Shown here piece after piece: positions 14,761-21,425 of a DNA stretch of 46,577 nucleotides. The DNA comes from Sulfurivermis sp041678005 (GTDB lineage Bacteria > Pseudomonadota > Gammaproteobacteria > Thiohalomonadales > Thiohalomonadaceae): contig JBAYOW010000014.1 of NCBI GenBank assembly GCA_041678005.1, positions 1 through 46,577 of the forward strand. Direction: 5' to 3'. The translations under genes and the position numbers were made by a program. Under the pieces are notes generated by a model. That model was not told the DNA's origin and ran no database searches. It worked only from the letters and a program-made list of their open reading frames with translations. Numbering within the stretch: position 1 is the first letter of the stretch; each line of letters opens with the position of its first letter.

Positions 14761-14811
14761 TTTTTGTTTTGTGACGGATCAATGGATTAAAGATGCAATG
14801 GCGATGTCGTT

Positions 14812-14847
14812 TGGGTGAAATGACACATAAATGAGTGATATGACGCA
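14812..14847. promoter_or_regulatory. Two palindromic operator/enhancer sites, 20 bp apart
   Basis: TGGGTGAAATGACACA (14812-14827) and TGAGTGATATGACGCA (14832-14847) share the palindromic pattern TGnGTSAnnTGACnCA. Their starts are 20 bp apart, about two helical turns, so two activator dimers could bind the same face of the DNA. A third copy lies at 14999-15014. I infer they bind the sigma-54 activator encoded at 19737-20720. Confidence 0.55.
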
Positions 14848-14998
14848 ATCAACCAGCGAGCCGAGTGTTACTTGGTATCGCAATAGAATAACCATTTCGC
14901 CACCTCGTATCTTGCCCTCGGCACGCATTCACTGCGCCATCATCCACTCTCTCCGCTGAACTATGCACACATAAAAAATGTGGCATAAGACACAGAAC

Positions 14999-15014
14999 TG
15001 CGTCAAATGACCCA
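14999..15014. promoter_or_regulatory. Third copy of the palindromic operator/enhancer site
   Basis: TGCGTCAAATGACCCA, read on the other strand TGGGTCATTTGACGCA, matches the two sites at 14812-14847. It lies about 88 bp before the start predicted for the rightward sigma-54 candidate at 15069, the same distance as the first site has to the leftward one. Confidence 0.5.
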
Positions 15015-15068
15015 CTGACATGGTTGATGAAAACCACATCCTTTGTGATGAATCAATCACTTGCCGAT

Positions 15069-15084
15069 CGGCATGCTTCGTGCA
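15069..15084 (+). promoter_or_regulatory. Candidate sigma-54 promoter of the rightward operon (weaker)
   Basis: CGGCATGCTTCGTGCA has GG and GC ten bases apart and matches TGGCACG-N4-TTGC with three changes. The start would be near 15095, about 100 bases before the receptor gene. The match alone is weak; the position relative to the palindrome at 14999 and its likeness to the leftward site (GGCATG-N4-NTGC) raise its credibility. Confidence 0.4.
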
Positions 15085-15196
15085 CTTGTGCCTCCTCGAT
15101 GAGGCGGTGTCGCACTGGCTTTTTTCCTGGTCAGTCATGGCAACCTCAGTGTGTGCAAACACATCATCTACGACAACAACAAACCAGGGGTATGAT

Positions 15197-17428
15197 ATGA
15201 AACGCAGTCTTGATGCGCGTTTTCTCAAAGTGGTGATCTGCGGCCTGTTGGTGGCATCACCTGTTATGGCGGCCGATGATTTGGGCATGATTCATGTGGA
15301 GTCAACAACCATCGATGATCGTTTTGAACACAAGCGCGATGAGCCTTCCAACACGCAGACGATCTCCGGTGAACTGGTGGATGATTCGCATATCGAGAAT
15401 CTGCAACAAATCCTGCAGTCTGTGCCTGGCGTGACTGCGGAATCTACTGGTGGCGATCGGATAAAGATTCATATTCGTGGCGTTGAGACCCAGACCTATC
15501 GCGGTGAAAAACCAGGTGTTGCCGTGGTAATAGATGGTGTGCCAGTGTTCGAGCGCACCGGCTCAGTCAATATAGATATCGACAATATCGAATCGATCAA
15601 GGTCATCAAAGGCGGGGCGTCGTATCTTTTCGGTGATGATGCCCTGTCTGGTGCTGTCATCATAACCACCAAGCGTGGCGCCAAGCAGGCAGGTTATCGA
15701 TTAGCGACCGAGCGTGGTAGTTTTAATTATCAAAAATATTTGGCGCGCGCTGGAATCGCAAATGACAATATGAGCGGCCATGTGCAGGTTTCGCGGCGCA
15801 AGAGCGATGGCTATTGGTTTCAGTCGGAGTATCTGGCCGATTATCTGAATGGCAAGCTGCAATGGTATATCGACGACAGCAGCGATTTGAGCTTTGGTTT
15901 TGAGGCATCACAACGAGATAAGGATAGTCATGGCACGGTCTCTGGTGTGACGCAGGCGCAGCTGGATCCAACAAGTATCGAGGGCCGTGACTATTCGCGC
16001 ATGTATGATGTTGAATTGGCCAAGTACTATATTACCTATGCCAAGGATCTGGATGCAAAAAGCAATTATCTTTTTAATATCTATCAGTTTAGCGACCATA
16101 CGCGCTTCGTCGATGCGCCGCAGAACTATGATATTAACGGAAGACCTGTGACTGATGTGGATGCCTATATCAATGACAACGATTACAAACAGATCCAGCG
16201 CGGCATCAAGAGTGAATATCGCCGTGCCGGTACCAATCTTGCCTGGATGGCGGCGGTGGATCTGCGCGAGAACGGCTATGAGAGTAACAGTAAGTATTTG
16301 GTGGATTTTGTCAGCCGACCAGGACCTGGTGCAGTAAAAAATTATGCTGGTACAGTGACGGATGATAACAAGACCCGTGAGCATGTCCAGGCTGTTTATG
16401 GCGAGATTAAATTCCAGCCCGCACAGCGCCTGACGTTTACCGTCAATGGTCGTTATGATCATATTGCGCTGGATTACGATGACTATCTGAATAGTCTCAA
16501 GCTGGATAAGAGTTTTGATGTCACTTCATGGCGTTTTGGCACTAACTATGCCCTGGCCGAGACTGCTGATATCTATGGCAATATCTCTACCGGCTTTCGC
16601 GCACCAACTATAAAGCAGCTATTTGCCGGCACGATTTCACCCACAGGAAAAACAGATAGCAATCCTGATTTGCGTGCAGAAAAGTCACTCAATCTGGAAT
16701 TGGGTTTGCGTGGCAAGGTGAATTTCGCTGACATGGCCTGGGATTATGATGCAGCTGTATTCCAGCTCGATTACAAGGACTACATCATGTCCAGTGCTGG
16801 CTTGTATAGCCAGGCGGTAGGAGGTGCCAAGGATCAATATCAGAATATTGGTGGTACACGCTCACGTGGTATTGAACTGGGGATTAACAGCGATCGCACT
16901 CGTCGTGTGTCAATAAATCTAGCTTACTCCTATCTGCAGGCCGAGTTCACCAGTTATGACAATTACAACCTGGTGCTCGGCAATGCTTACGCTCCATACA
17001 TACCAAGCTGTACAGGCTTGGTTCCGGCCAGGGGACATTGTATCCAGAGCATGAATTTAACTGGCAATGTGGTACCACGCACACCTGAACATCATCTGAA
17101 TATGTCAGTGGATTTCCGCCCGGCGCAGGGCTGGACCATGACTGGCGAGATGGATGCCTATTCCAGCTACTATGCCGATGAGACAAATTACGTCAAGATA
17201 GATGCACGCACCGTGTTCAATGCCTTGCTGCGCTATGACACCAGCTTTGGCAAGATAAACAAGGCTGCTGTTTTCTTGCGTGTTGATAATGTCTTCAATA
17301 AAGATTATTACAATGCGGCGCGTGGTAGCGGCGACAGCAACAATGATGGTGTGGTTGATGCTGAAGATATTTCATACTCGGTCAATCCAGGGCGAGTCTG
17401 GACGGCTGGTTTAACCATGCAGTTTTAA
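15197..17428 (+). CDS. TonB-dependent outer-membrane receptor
   Basis: The protein of 743 residues starts MKRSLDARFLKVVICG with a signal peptide cut near SPVMA (residue 25). The plug domain runs from about 50 to 170 (QQILQSVPGVTAES, IHIRGVETQ, VVIDGVPV, IESIKVIKGGASYLFGDDALSGAVII), followed by a 22-strand-type barrel ending with phenylalanine (WTAGLTMQF). The final loop holds DSNNDGVVDAED, a calcium-binding EF-hand-like loop. ATG 15197 is preceded by CAGGGG at 7 bases; the longer frame from 15020 is not used. It is the first gene of the rightward operon with exbB, exbD and tonB. The ligand is unknown. Confidence 0.93.
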   Translation: MKRSLDARFLKVVICGLLVASPVMAADDLGMIHVESTTIDDRFEHKRDEPSNTQTISGELVDDSHIENLQQILQSVPGVTAESTGGDRIKIHIRGVETQTYRGEKPGVAVVIDGVPVFERTGSVNIDIDNIESIKVIKGGASYLFGDDALSGAVIITTKRGAKQAGYRLATERGSFNYQKYLARAGIANDNMSGHVQVSRRKSDGYWFQSEYLADYLNGKLQWYIDDSSDLSFGFEASQRDKDSHGTVSGVTQAQLDPTSIEGRDYSRMYDVELAKYYITYAKDLDAKSNYLFNIYQFSDHTRFVDAPQNYDINGRPVTDVDAYINDNDYKQIQRGIKSEYRRAGTNLAWMAAVDLRENGYESNSKYLVDFVSRPGPGAVKNYAGTVTDDNKTREHVQAVYGEIKFQPAQRLTFTVNGRYDHIALDYDDYLNSLKLDKSFDVTSWRFGTNYALAETADIYGNISTGFRAPTIKQLFAGTISPTGKTDSNPDLRAEKSLNLELGLRGKVNFADMAWDYDAAVFQLDYKDYIMSSAGLYSQAVGGAKDQYQNIGGTRSRGIELGINSDRTRRVSINLAYSYLQAEFTSYDNYNLVLGNAYAPYIPSCTGLVPARGHCIQSMNLTGNVVPRTPEHHLNMSVDFRPAQGWTMTGEMDAYSSYYADETNYVKIDARTVFNALLRYDTSFGKINKAAVFLRVDNVFNKDYYNAARGSGDSNNDGVVDAEDISYSVNPGRVWTAGLTMQF

Positions 17429-17440
17429 ATTGGAGTTGTT

Positions 17441-18100
17441 ATGACAGTTGCAGAGATTTTTTCCAAAGGCGGGATAGTGGTGTGGATCCTGTTTGGCTAT
17501 TCCATCATCGCAGTGACTTTGTTGCTCGAACGCTTTTTGAATTTTGCTCTGTTAACTAGGCCACCGCGTGGTTTTGAGGCACAACTTCTGGCTGCCATGC
17601 GTGCTGGCAGCTCAGAAGAATTGCTCCAGCCATTGCGTGGGCCTGAAGTGAACATCGTGCGCGGCATGCTGGAGGCAGCATCACTGGGTGCGCGTGATCT
17701 GGCCCGTGTTGCCTCACGCATCGGCTCGGAGGAGTTACAGCAGATGGAGCGCGGCTTTCGCACCTTGGGCGTATTGGGCAATACTGCGCCCTTGCTCGGC
17801 CTGTTTGGTACTATCACAGGCATGATCAAGGCATTCATGGTCATTGAGCATGCCGGTGGCAAGGTAGATGCCCAGGCCTTGGCGGGTGGTATTTGGGAGG
17901 CGATGTTGACCACTGGTGTAGGACTTGCTGTAGCGATCCCTATTTTATTGATGTTGCATATGCTTGAGGGCATGGCCGGTCGACGCGCTCAGGCCATGCG
18001 TCGTAGTGCCTCGGTGGTGTTGGAGCAGACACAGTCGGCAGGTCAGGGAGGGGAGGTCGAGATGGTGGATGCGCGCGAGGGGGTCGCCCATGCAGTTTGA
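17441..18100 (+). CDS. exbB: ExbB/TolQ-type proton channel subunit
   Basis: This inner-membrane protein of 219 residues has a first helix near 10-30 (VVWILFGYSIIAVTLLLERF) and two more around the conserved segments GLLGTAPLLGLFGTI-like (LGNTAPLLGLFGTITGMIKAF, near 115) and EAMLTTGVGLAVAIP (near 160). With ExbD it converts proton motive force into TonB movement. It starts 12 bases behind the receptor stop and overlaps exbD by 11 bases, so it is probably dedicated to this receptor. Confidence 0.92.
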   Translation: MTVAEIFSKGGIVVWILFGYSIIAVTLLLERFLNFALLTRPPRGFEAQLLAAMRAGSSEELLQPLRGPEVNIVRGMLEAASLGARDLARVASRIGSEELQQMERGFRTLGVLGNTAPLLGLFGTITGMIKAFMVIEHAGGKVDAQALAGGIWEAMLTTGVGLAVAIPILLMLHMLEGMAGRRAQAMRRSASVVLEQTQSAGQGGEVEMVDAREGVAHAV

Positions 18101-18488
18101 AGGCCGTCGCCGCGCCAACCGTATCCTGGATCTGACCCCGCTTATCGATGTGGTTTTTCTGCTGTTGATCTTTTTTATGTTGACCTCGCATTTTGTTCGT
18201 GAGGAAAATATTAAGGTGGATCTGCCGGTGGCACAAAGCAGCGAGGTAGACAATAACGAATATGTCCAGGTGACACTTGATGCTCGTGGGCAGATCCTGA
18301 TGCACGATCACTTCGTCGATATAAGTGAACTGGATGTACGTTTGCAAGAAGAACTGGCTCAGCACAAGGAAAAGGTTGTGCGTATTCGCGGTGACAAGGC
18401 GGCCACCCTGGGGCTGGCGGTGGGTATTTTGGACGCGGCTCGCAAGGCCGGTGCCGAAGGCGTGGATATTGTGACTGTGGAGCAATGA
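18090..18488 (+). CDS. exbD: ExbD-type biopolymer transport protein
   Basis: The 132-residue protein has the ExbD layout: a short basic cytoplasmic N-terminus (MQFEGRRRANRI), one helix with the proton-carrying aspartate in LTPLIDVVFLLLIFFMLTS (D near residue 20), and a periplasmic domain ending in VDIVTVEQ. ATG 18090 overlaps the exbB end. Its stop overlaps the tonB start by four bases. Confidence 0.92.
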   Translation: MQFEGRRRANRILDLTPLIDVVFLLLIFFMLTSHFVREENIKVDLPVAQSSEVDNNEYVQVTLDARGQILMHDHFVDISELDVRLQEELAQHKEKVVRIRGDKAATLGLAVGILDAARKAGAEGVDIVTVEQ

Positions 18489-19162
18489 GTTTGCGCGATG
18501 GTTTGGTCTGGGGCGGGGCGGTGGTTGTTTCCCTGCTCTTGCATCTGGCACTGTTTTGGAGTGGCGCTTTGTCACCGAGTAATGAGGAAGGCAAGGCCAA
18601 GCAGCCAGTTGGCGTTACACACCTGAGCTTTCGTGTTGCTGCCAGACCGCCAGCGCCTGTGCCTGAGGCCAAGCCAGAACCTAAGCCTGAGCCTAAGCCA
18701 GAACCCAAGCCTGTTGAACCACCCAAGCCAAAGCCTAAACCAGTCACACCAAAACCGGTCAAACCATCACCTATAGTTGAGCAGGTAGTCGAGGTAGCGG
18801 CAACTGAACCAGTTGTTGAACAGGAATCGGCACCAGCGCCAGTCACCGAGGAAACTGCGGGTGATCCACGCCAGCAGGAACAGGCGAGGCGTAATTATCT
18901 AGGTGAATTATTGGCGCATATCGAGGCACATAAATTTTATCCGCGCTCTGCGCGACGGCGCGGCTTGCGGGGCGTTATCCAGGTATCTTTTGTGCTGCAT
19001 GAGGATGGGAATATTACCGATCTGCAACTGGAACATGGTTATGAAGTATTGCGCAAGGCGGCCGAGGAAGCTGTTCAGACAGCACTGCCCATGCCTATGC
19101 CACCGCATGATGTGGCCTGTCCTTTGCGGGTAAATTTTGGCGTTCAGTTCCAGTTGAACTGA
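18485..19162 (+). CDS. tonB: TonB energy-transducing protein
   Basis: The protein of 225 residues has an N-terminal membrane helix (GAVVVSLLLHLALFWSGAL), a periplasm-spanning proline-rich region with several EPKP repeats (about residues 57-95), and a TonB C-terminal domain (YPRSARRRGLRGVIQVSFVL and VLRKAAEEAVQTALPMPMPP). The YPRSARRRGLRG pattern is the standard YP..A...G..G motif. It links the ExbB-ExbD motor to the receptor. The ATG overlaps the exbD stop. Confidence 0.92.
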   Translation: MSLRDGLVWGGAVVVSLLLHLALFWSGALSPSNEEGKAKQPVGVTHLSFRVAARPPAPVPEAKPEPKPEPKPEPKPVEPPKPKPKPVTPKPVKPSPIVEQVVEVAATEPVVEQESAPAPVTEETAGDPRQQEQARRNYLGELLAHIEAHKFYPRSARRRGLRGVIQVSFVLHEDGNITDLQLEHGYEVLRKAAEEAVQTALPMPMPPHDVACPLRVNFGVQFQLN

Positions 19163-19196
19163 GTTTTTAATCTTGTAACTAAAAAGAGGTGTAGTG

Positions 19197-19664
19197 ATGA
19201 TGAAGAGTATGCGTGTATTAGCCCTGCTGTGTGGGGGGTTGTTGGTATCACTGGCTAATGCTGCCGAGGTGATGGTAGAGAATCCATGGATCCGCGAGGC
19301 TCCGCCAGCTGCGGCTGCCTTGGGTGCATTTATGGTCTTGCACAACCACGCCGATAAGCCGATGGTTCTGGTTGGCGCTGAAACAGCAGTGGCCAATGAA
19401 GTGCAATTGCATCGCACAGTGATCGAAAATGACACGGCAAAAATGATTCACCAGACCAGCATTGAGATCCCGTCTCACGGCAGCCTGGAATTCAAGCCAG
19501 GTGATTATCATCTGATGCTGATGAAACCAAAGCAGGTATTGAAGGCCGGTGAGCAGGTTGAGATTACCTTGCAGTTTGAGGATGGTAGCCGTGTGCCAGC
19601 CAGTTTTGAAGTACGCTCCGGTATGGGGATGCCTATGGATCATGGTTCCATGCATCACCACTGA
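19197..19664 (+). CDS. Periplasmic PCu(A)C-type copper chaperone
   Basis: The protein of about 155 residues has a signal peptide ending LANAAEV and the PCu(A)C domain: NPWIREAPPAAAALGAFMVL, the metal motif VQLHRTVIENDTAKM, and the second ligand region GDYHLMLMKP. A methionine/histidine-rich tail (MGMPMDHGSMHHH) should also bind copper. These chaperones carry Cu(I) to respiratory copper sites. The gene follows tonB by 34 bases, with AGAGG before ATG 19197, and closes the rightward operon at a strong terminator. Its presence suggests that the whole cluster deals with copper or another soft metal. Confidence 0.88.
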   Translation: MMKSMRVLALLCGGLLVSLANAAEVMVENPWIREAPPAAAALGAFMVLHNHADKPMVLVGAETAVANEVQLHRTVIENDTAKMIHQTSIEIPSHGSLEFKPGDYHLMLMKPKQVLKAGEQVEITLQFEDGSRVPASFEVRSGMGMPMDHGSMHHH

Positions 19665-19677
19665 TGTGTACAGCTAC

Positions 19678-19708
19678 AAAAAAGGGCGGTCATGACCGCC
19701 CTTTTTTT
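19678..19708. terminator. Strong bidirectional intrinsic terminator
   Basis: AAAAAAGGGCGGTC and GACCGCCCTTTTTT form a long stem with T-tracts on both strands. It lies between the convergent copper chaperone gene and the sigma-54 activator gene and can stop both transcripts. Confidence 0.93.
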
Positions 19709-19736
19709 GTAGCGGGCTTCCCCGCTTGCTCACCAA

Positions 19737-20720
19737 TTATTCAATGGCGTATTTTTTCAGGCGATAGAGCAGGGTGTCGCGGGTCAAGCCCAGCAGCCTT
19801 GCCGCATGACTGCGATTGCCGCGAGTGCGGTAAAGGGCTTGGCGGATCATTTGCTGTTCCAGTTCTTCCAGTTTGATGCCGCCATCTGGCAGGGTAAACA
19901 GAGTGTGTTCTTCCAGCTGAGGCCTGAGGATCTCGTGCGGCAAATTTTCCAGATCAATATCGCTACCTGGTAATAAAACCAGCATGCGCTCGACAAAATT
20001 ACGCAGTTCACGAATATTCCCCGGCCAGTGATATTGCTCCAGCGCCTTCATGGCGCGTGGGCGATAATGTGTTACGGGTAGATTGTGCTGGGCGGCAAGT
20101 TGCGTTGAGATAGTCTTGAGCAGCAGCGGGATGTCGCCCGTTCGCTCACGCAGGGCTGGGAGCTCCAGTGGTACAACATTGAGGCGGTAATATAAATCAG
20201 CGCGGAATAAACCCTGTTTTACCCGTTTATGCAGGTCATGATGAGTGGCGGCGATGATGCGCACATCCACTCGTTCTGCCTGGGTTTCACCTACAGACTG
20301 CAGTTCACTGGACTCAAGGAAGCGCAGCAGCTTGGTCTGTACGGACAGGGACAGCTCACCGATCTCGTCAAGAAACAGCGTACCGCCATGAGCTGCACGG
20401 ATGCGCCCAGCATGTTCGCGCGTGGCACCAGTGAAAGCGCCTTTGCGATGACCAAAAAGCTCGGATTCTGCCAGCCCTTCCGGCAGCGCGGCACAGTTGA
20501 TGGCGACAAAGGTATTCTGTGCACGGCGACTGGACTGATGGATGGAGGCGGCAAACAATTCCTTGCCAGTACCGCTTTCACCCAGCAGCAACACCGTGAC
20601 GTCAGTAGCCGCCACAACCTTGGCAGCGCGCACAAGGGAGCAAAAAGCCGGTGACTGGCCGGTCATGGACGGTGTGAAGGCATCGTTCACGGACGGTGTA
20701 AAGGCGCAGATGTTAGACAT
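19737..20720 (-). CDS. Sigma-54-dependent activator without sensor domain (PspF-like layout)
   Basis: The 327-residue protein consists of an AAA+ domain and a Fis-type DNA-binding domain. Walker A is GESGTGKE (47-54), the sigma-54 contact loop GAFTGA (94-99) is intact, Walker B is GGTLFLDEIGEL, and the C-terminal helix-turn-helix is NRSHAARLLGLTRDTLLYRL. Only about 20 residues precede the AAA+ domain, including a doubled FTPS motif (AFTPSVNDAFTPSM), so there is no receiver, GAF or PAS domain. Activity must be set by its amount or by a partner protein. Its own promoter has an FNR box. It probably activates the two divergent operons to its left. Confidence 0.9.
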   Translation of the reverse strand: MSNICAFTPSVNDAFTPSMTGQSPAFCSLVRAAKVVAATDVTVLLLGESGTGKELFAASIHQSSRRAQNTFVAINCAALPEGLAESELFGHRKGAFTGATREHAGRIRAAHGGTLFLDEIGELSLSVQTKLLRFLESSELQSVGETQAERVDVRIIAATHHDLHKRVKQGLFRADLYYRLNVVPLELPALRERTGDIPLLLKTISTQLAAQHNLPVTHYRPRAMKALEQYHWPGNIRELRNFVERMLVLLPGSDIDLENLPHEILRPQLEEHTLFTLPDGGIKLEELEQQMIRQALYRTRGNRSHAARLLGLTRDTLLYRLKKYAIE

Positions 20721-20805
20721 ATCAAGGTCTCCTGCCTCAATGCGGAAAAGTGACTTTTATATTACTCTCTAGCATAGCTTTTATCGCTGGCACTATAAAG
20801 CTCGC

Positions 20806-20861
20806 TGTATATTGCCGTCTTTATAGCCTTTCAAGTGGTCATCTTCTTTGATAATGATCAA
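20806..20861 (-). promoter_or_regulatory. Promoter of the sigma-54 activator gene with a perfect FNR box
   Basis: On the minus strand the order is TTGATCATTATCAA (20861-20848), 22 bases, then TATAAA (20825-20820). TTGAT-N4-ATCAA is the full FNR/ANR consensus. Its centre would lie at -41.5 from a start near 20813, exactly the class II position. An overlapping alternative is TTGAAA-N17-TATACA (20834-20806), which could work without FNR. An inverted pair CTATAAAG/CTTTATAG (20793-20800, 20819-20826) surrounds the second -10 and might be an operator. Confidence 0.72.
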
Positions 20862-20889
20862 GTGGGTCAATCGAATATATGTTCATTTT

Positions 20890-20962
20890 AGGGTGAACGC
20901 ATATTCACCTGGACTTGGTGCCAAGGAGTTACGCAGCGAATTGCTAAGTATGTGTTCACCCT
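20890..20962. repeat. GGTGAA/TTCACC inverted repeats upstream of the activator gene
   Basis: GGTGAA-N6-TTCACC (20892-20909) is a perfect inverted repeat. AGGGTGAAC (20890-20898) recurs inverted as GTTCACCCT at 20954-20962. The activator gene's first codons hold a related doubled block (GGACGGTGTGAAGGC at 20667 and GGACGGTGTAAAGGC at 20691). The repeats could bind a regulator, including the activator itself; no direct evidence. Confidence 0.4.
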
Positions 20963-21014
20963 GATATTTATCTGGGATGGGGTGAAAGGCGGACGAATGA
21001 ACTGGAATTTTTCC

Positions 21015-21043
21015 TTGCCTGCAGGCAATGAATTTGTTTTAAT
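21015..21043 (+). promoter_or_regulatory. Likely promoter of tRNA-Lys
   Basis: TTGCCT (21015-21020) and TTTAAT (21038-21043) are spaced 17 bp. The start would lie a few bases before tRNA-Lys at 21057. The -35 is part of a perfect 14-bp palindrome TTGCCTGCAGGCAA (21015-21028), which might bind a protein. Confidence 0.45.
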
Positions 21044-21056
21044 TCGCGAACTCTCC

Positions 21057-21132
21057 GGGCCGTTAGCTCAGTTGGTAGAGCAGGAGACTCTTAATCTCTT
21101 GGTCGTAGGTTCGAATCCTACACGGCCCACCA
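21057..21132 (+). tRNA. tRNA-Lys (anticodon CTT)
   Basis: The 76-base gene has acceptor GGGCCGT/ACGGCCC, anticodon stem GGAGA/TCTCT-type with loop CTCTTAA giving CTT, the T-arm GGTTCGAATCC and an encoded CCA. Confidence 0.96.
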
Positions 21133-21240
21133 AATCACCTGTTTTTCCTCGTTTTCTTGTTTATTCTCAATGTTTCTTCATGTTTTCTTCATGTGACGGG
21201 CTATATCGCGCCGTCAGTAATCGTTATAATCACCCGATTT

Positions 21241-21325
21241 GCGAGAGTGGCGGAATTGGTAGACGCACTGGATTTAGGTTCCAGCGGGGTAACCCGTGAG
21301 AGTTCGAGTCTCTCCTTTCGCACCA
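21241..21325 (+). tRNA. tRNA-Leu (anticodon TAG)
   Basis: The 85-base gene has a long variable arm (CGGGGTAACCCGT region), anticodon stem CTGGA/TCCAG with loop TTTAGGT giving TAG, acceptor GCGAGAG paired with CTTTCGC, and an encoded CCA. A perfect -10 TATAAT (21225-21230) lies ten bases upstream. Confidence 0.96.
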
Positions 21326-21425
21326 TTTGAGGTTGCGCCGGTTCAATACATTGCAATCGCTATCTCTGTAATCGACGCTATAGTTTCCATAAGATAACGA
21401 ATATCACGAAATTCAAGGAGTTACA

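Noticed and set aside
15045..15060. GTGAT-N6-ATCAC as a CRP or FNR site before the receptor gene
   Set aside because: It fits neither consensus fully: the CRP spacing is right but the half-sites lack the flanking A/T bases, and the FNR halves are wrong.
15020..15196. N-terminal extension of the receptor frame
   Set aside because: It has no signal peptide or ribosome binding site; the start at 15197 has both.
20788..20806. CTGGCACTATAAAGCTCGC as a sigma-54 promoter
   Set aside because: The GG and the nearest GC are not ten bases apart and the site faces away from the activator gene.
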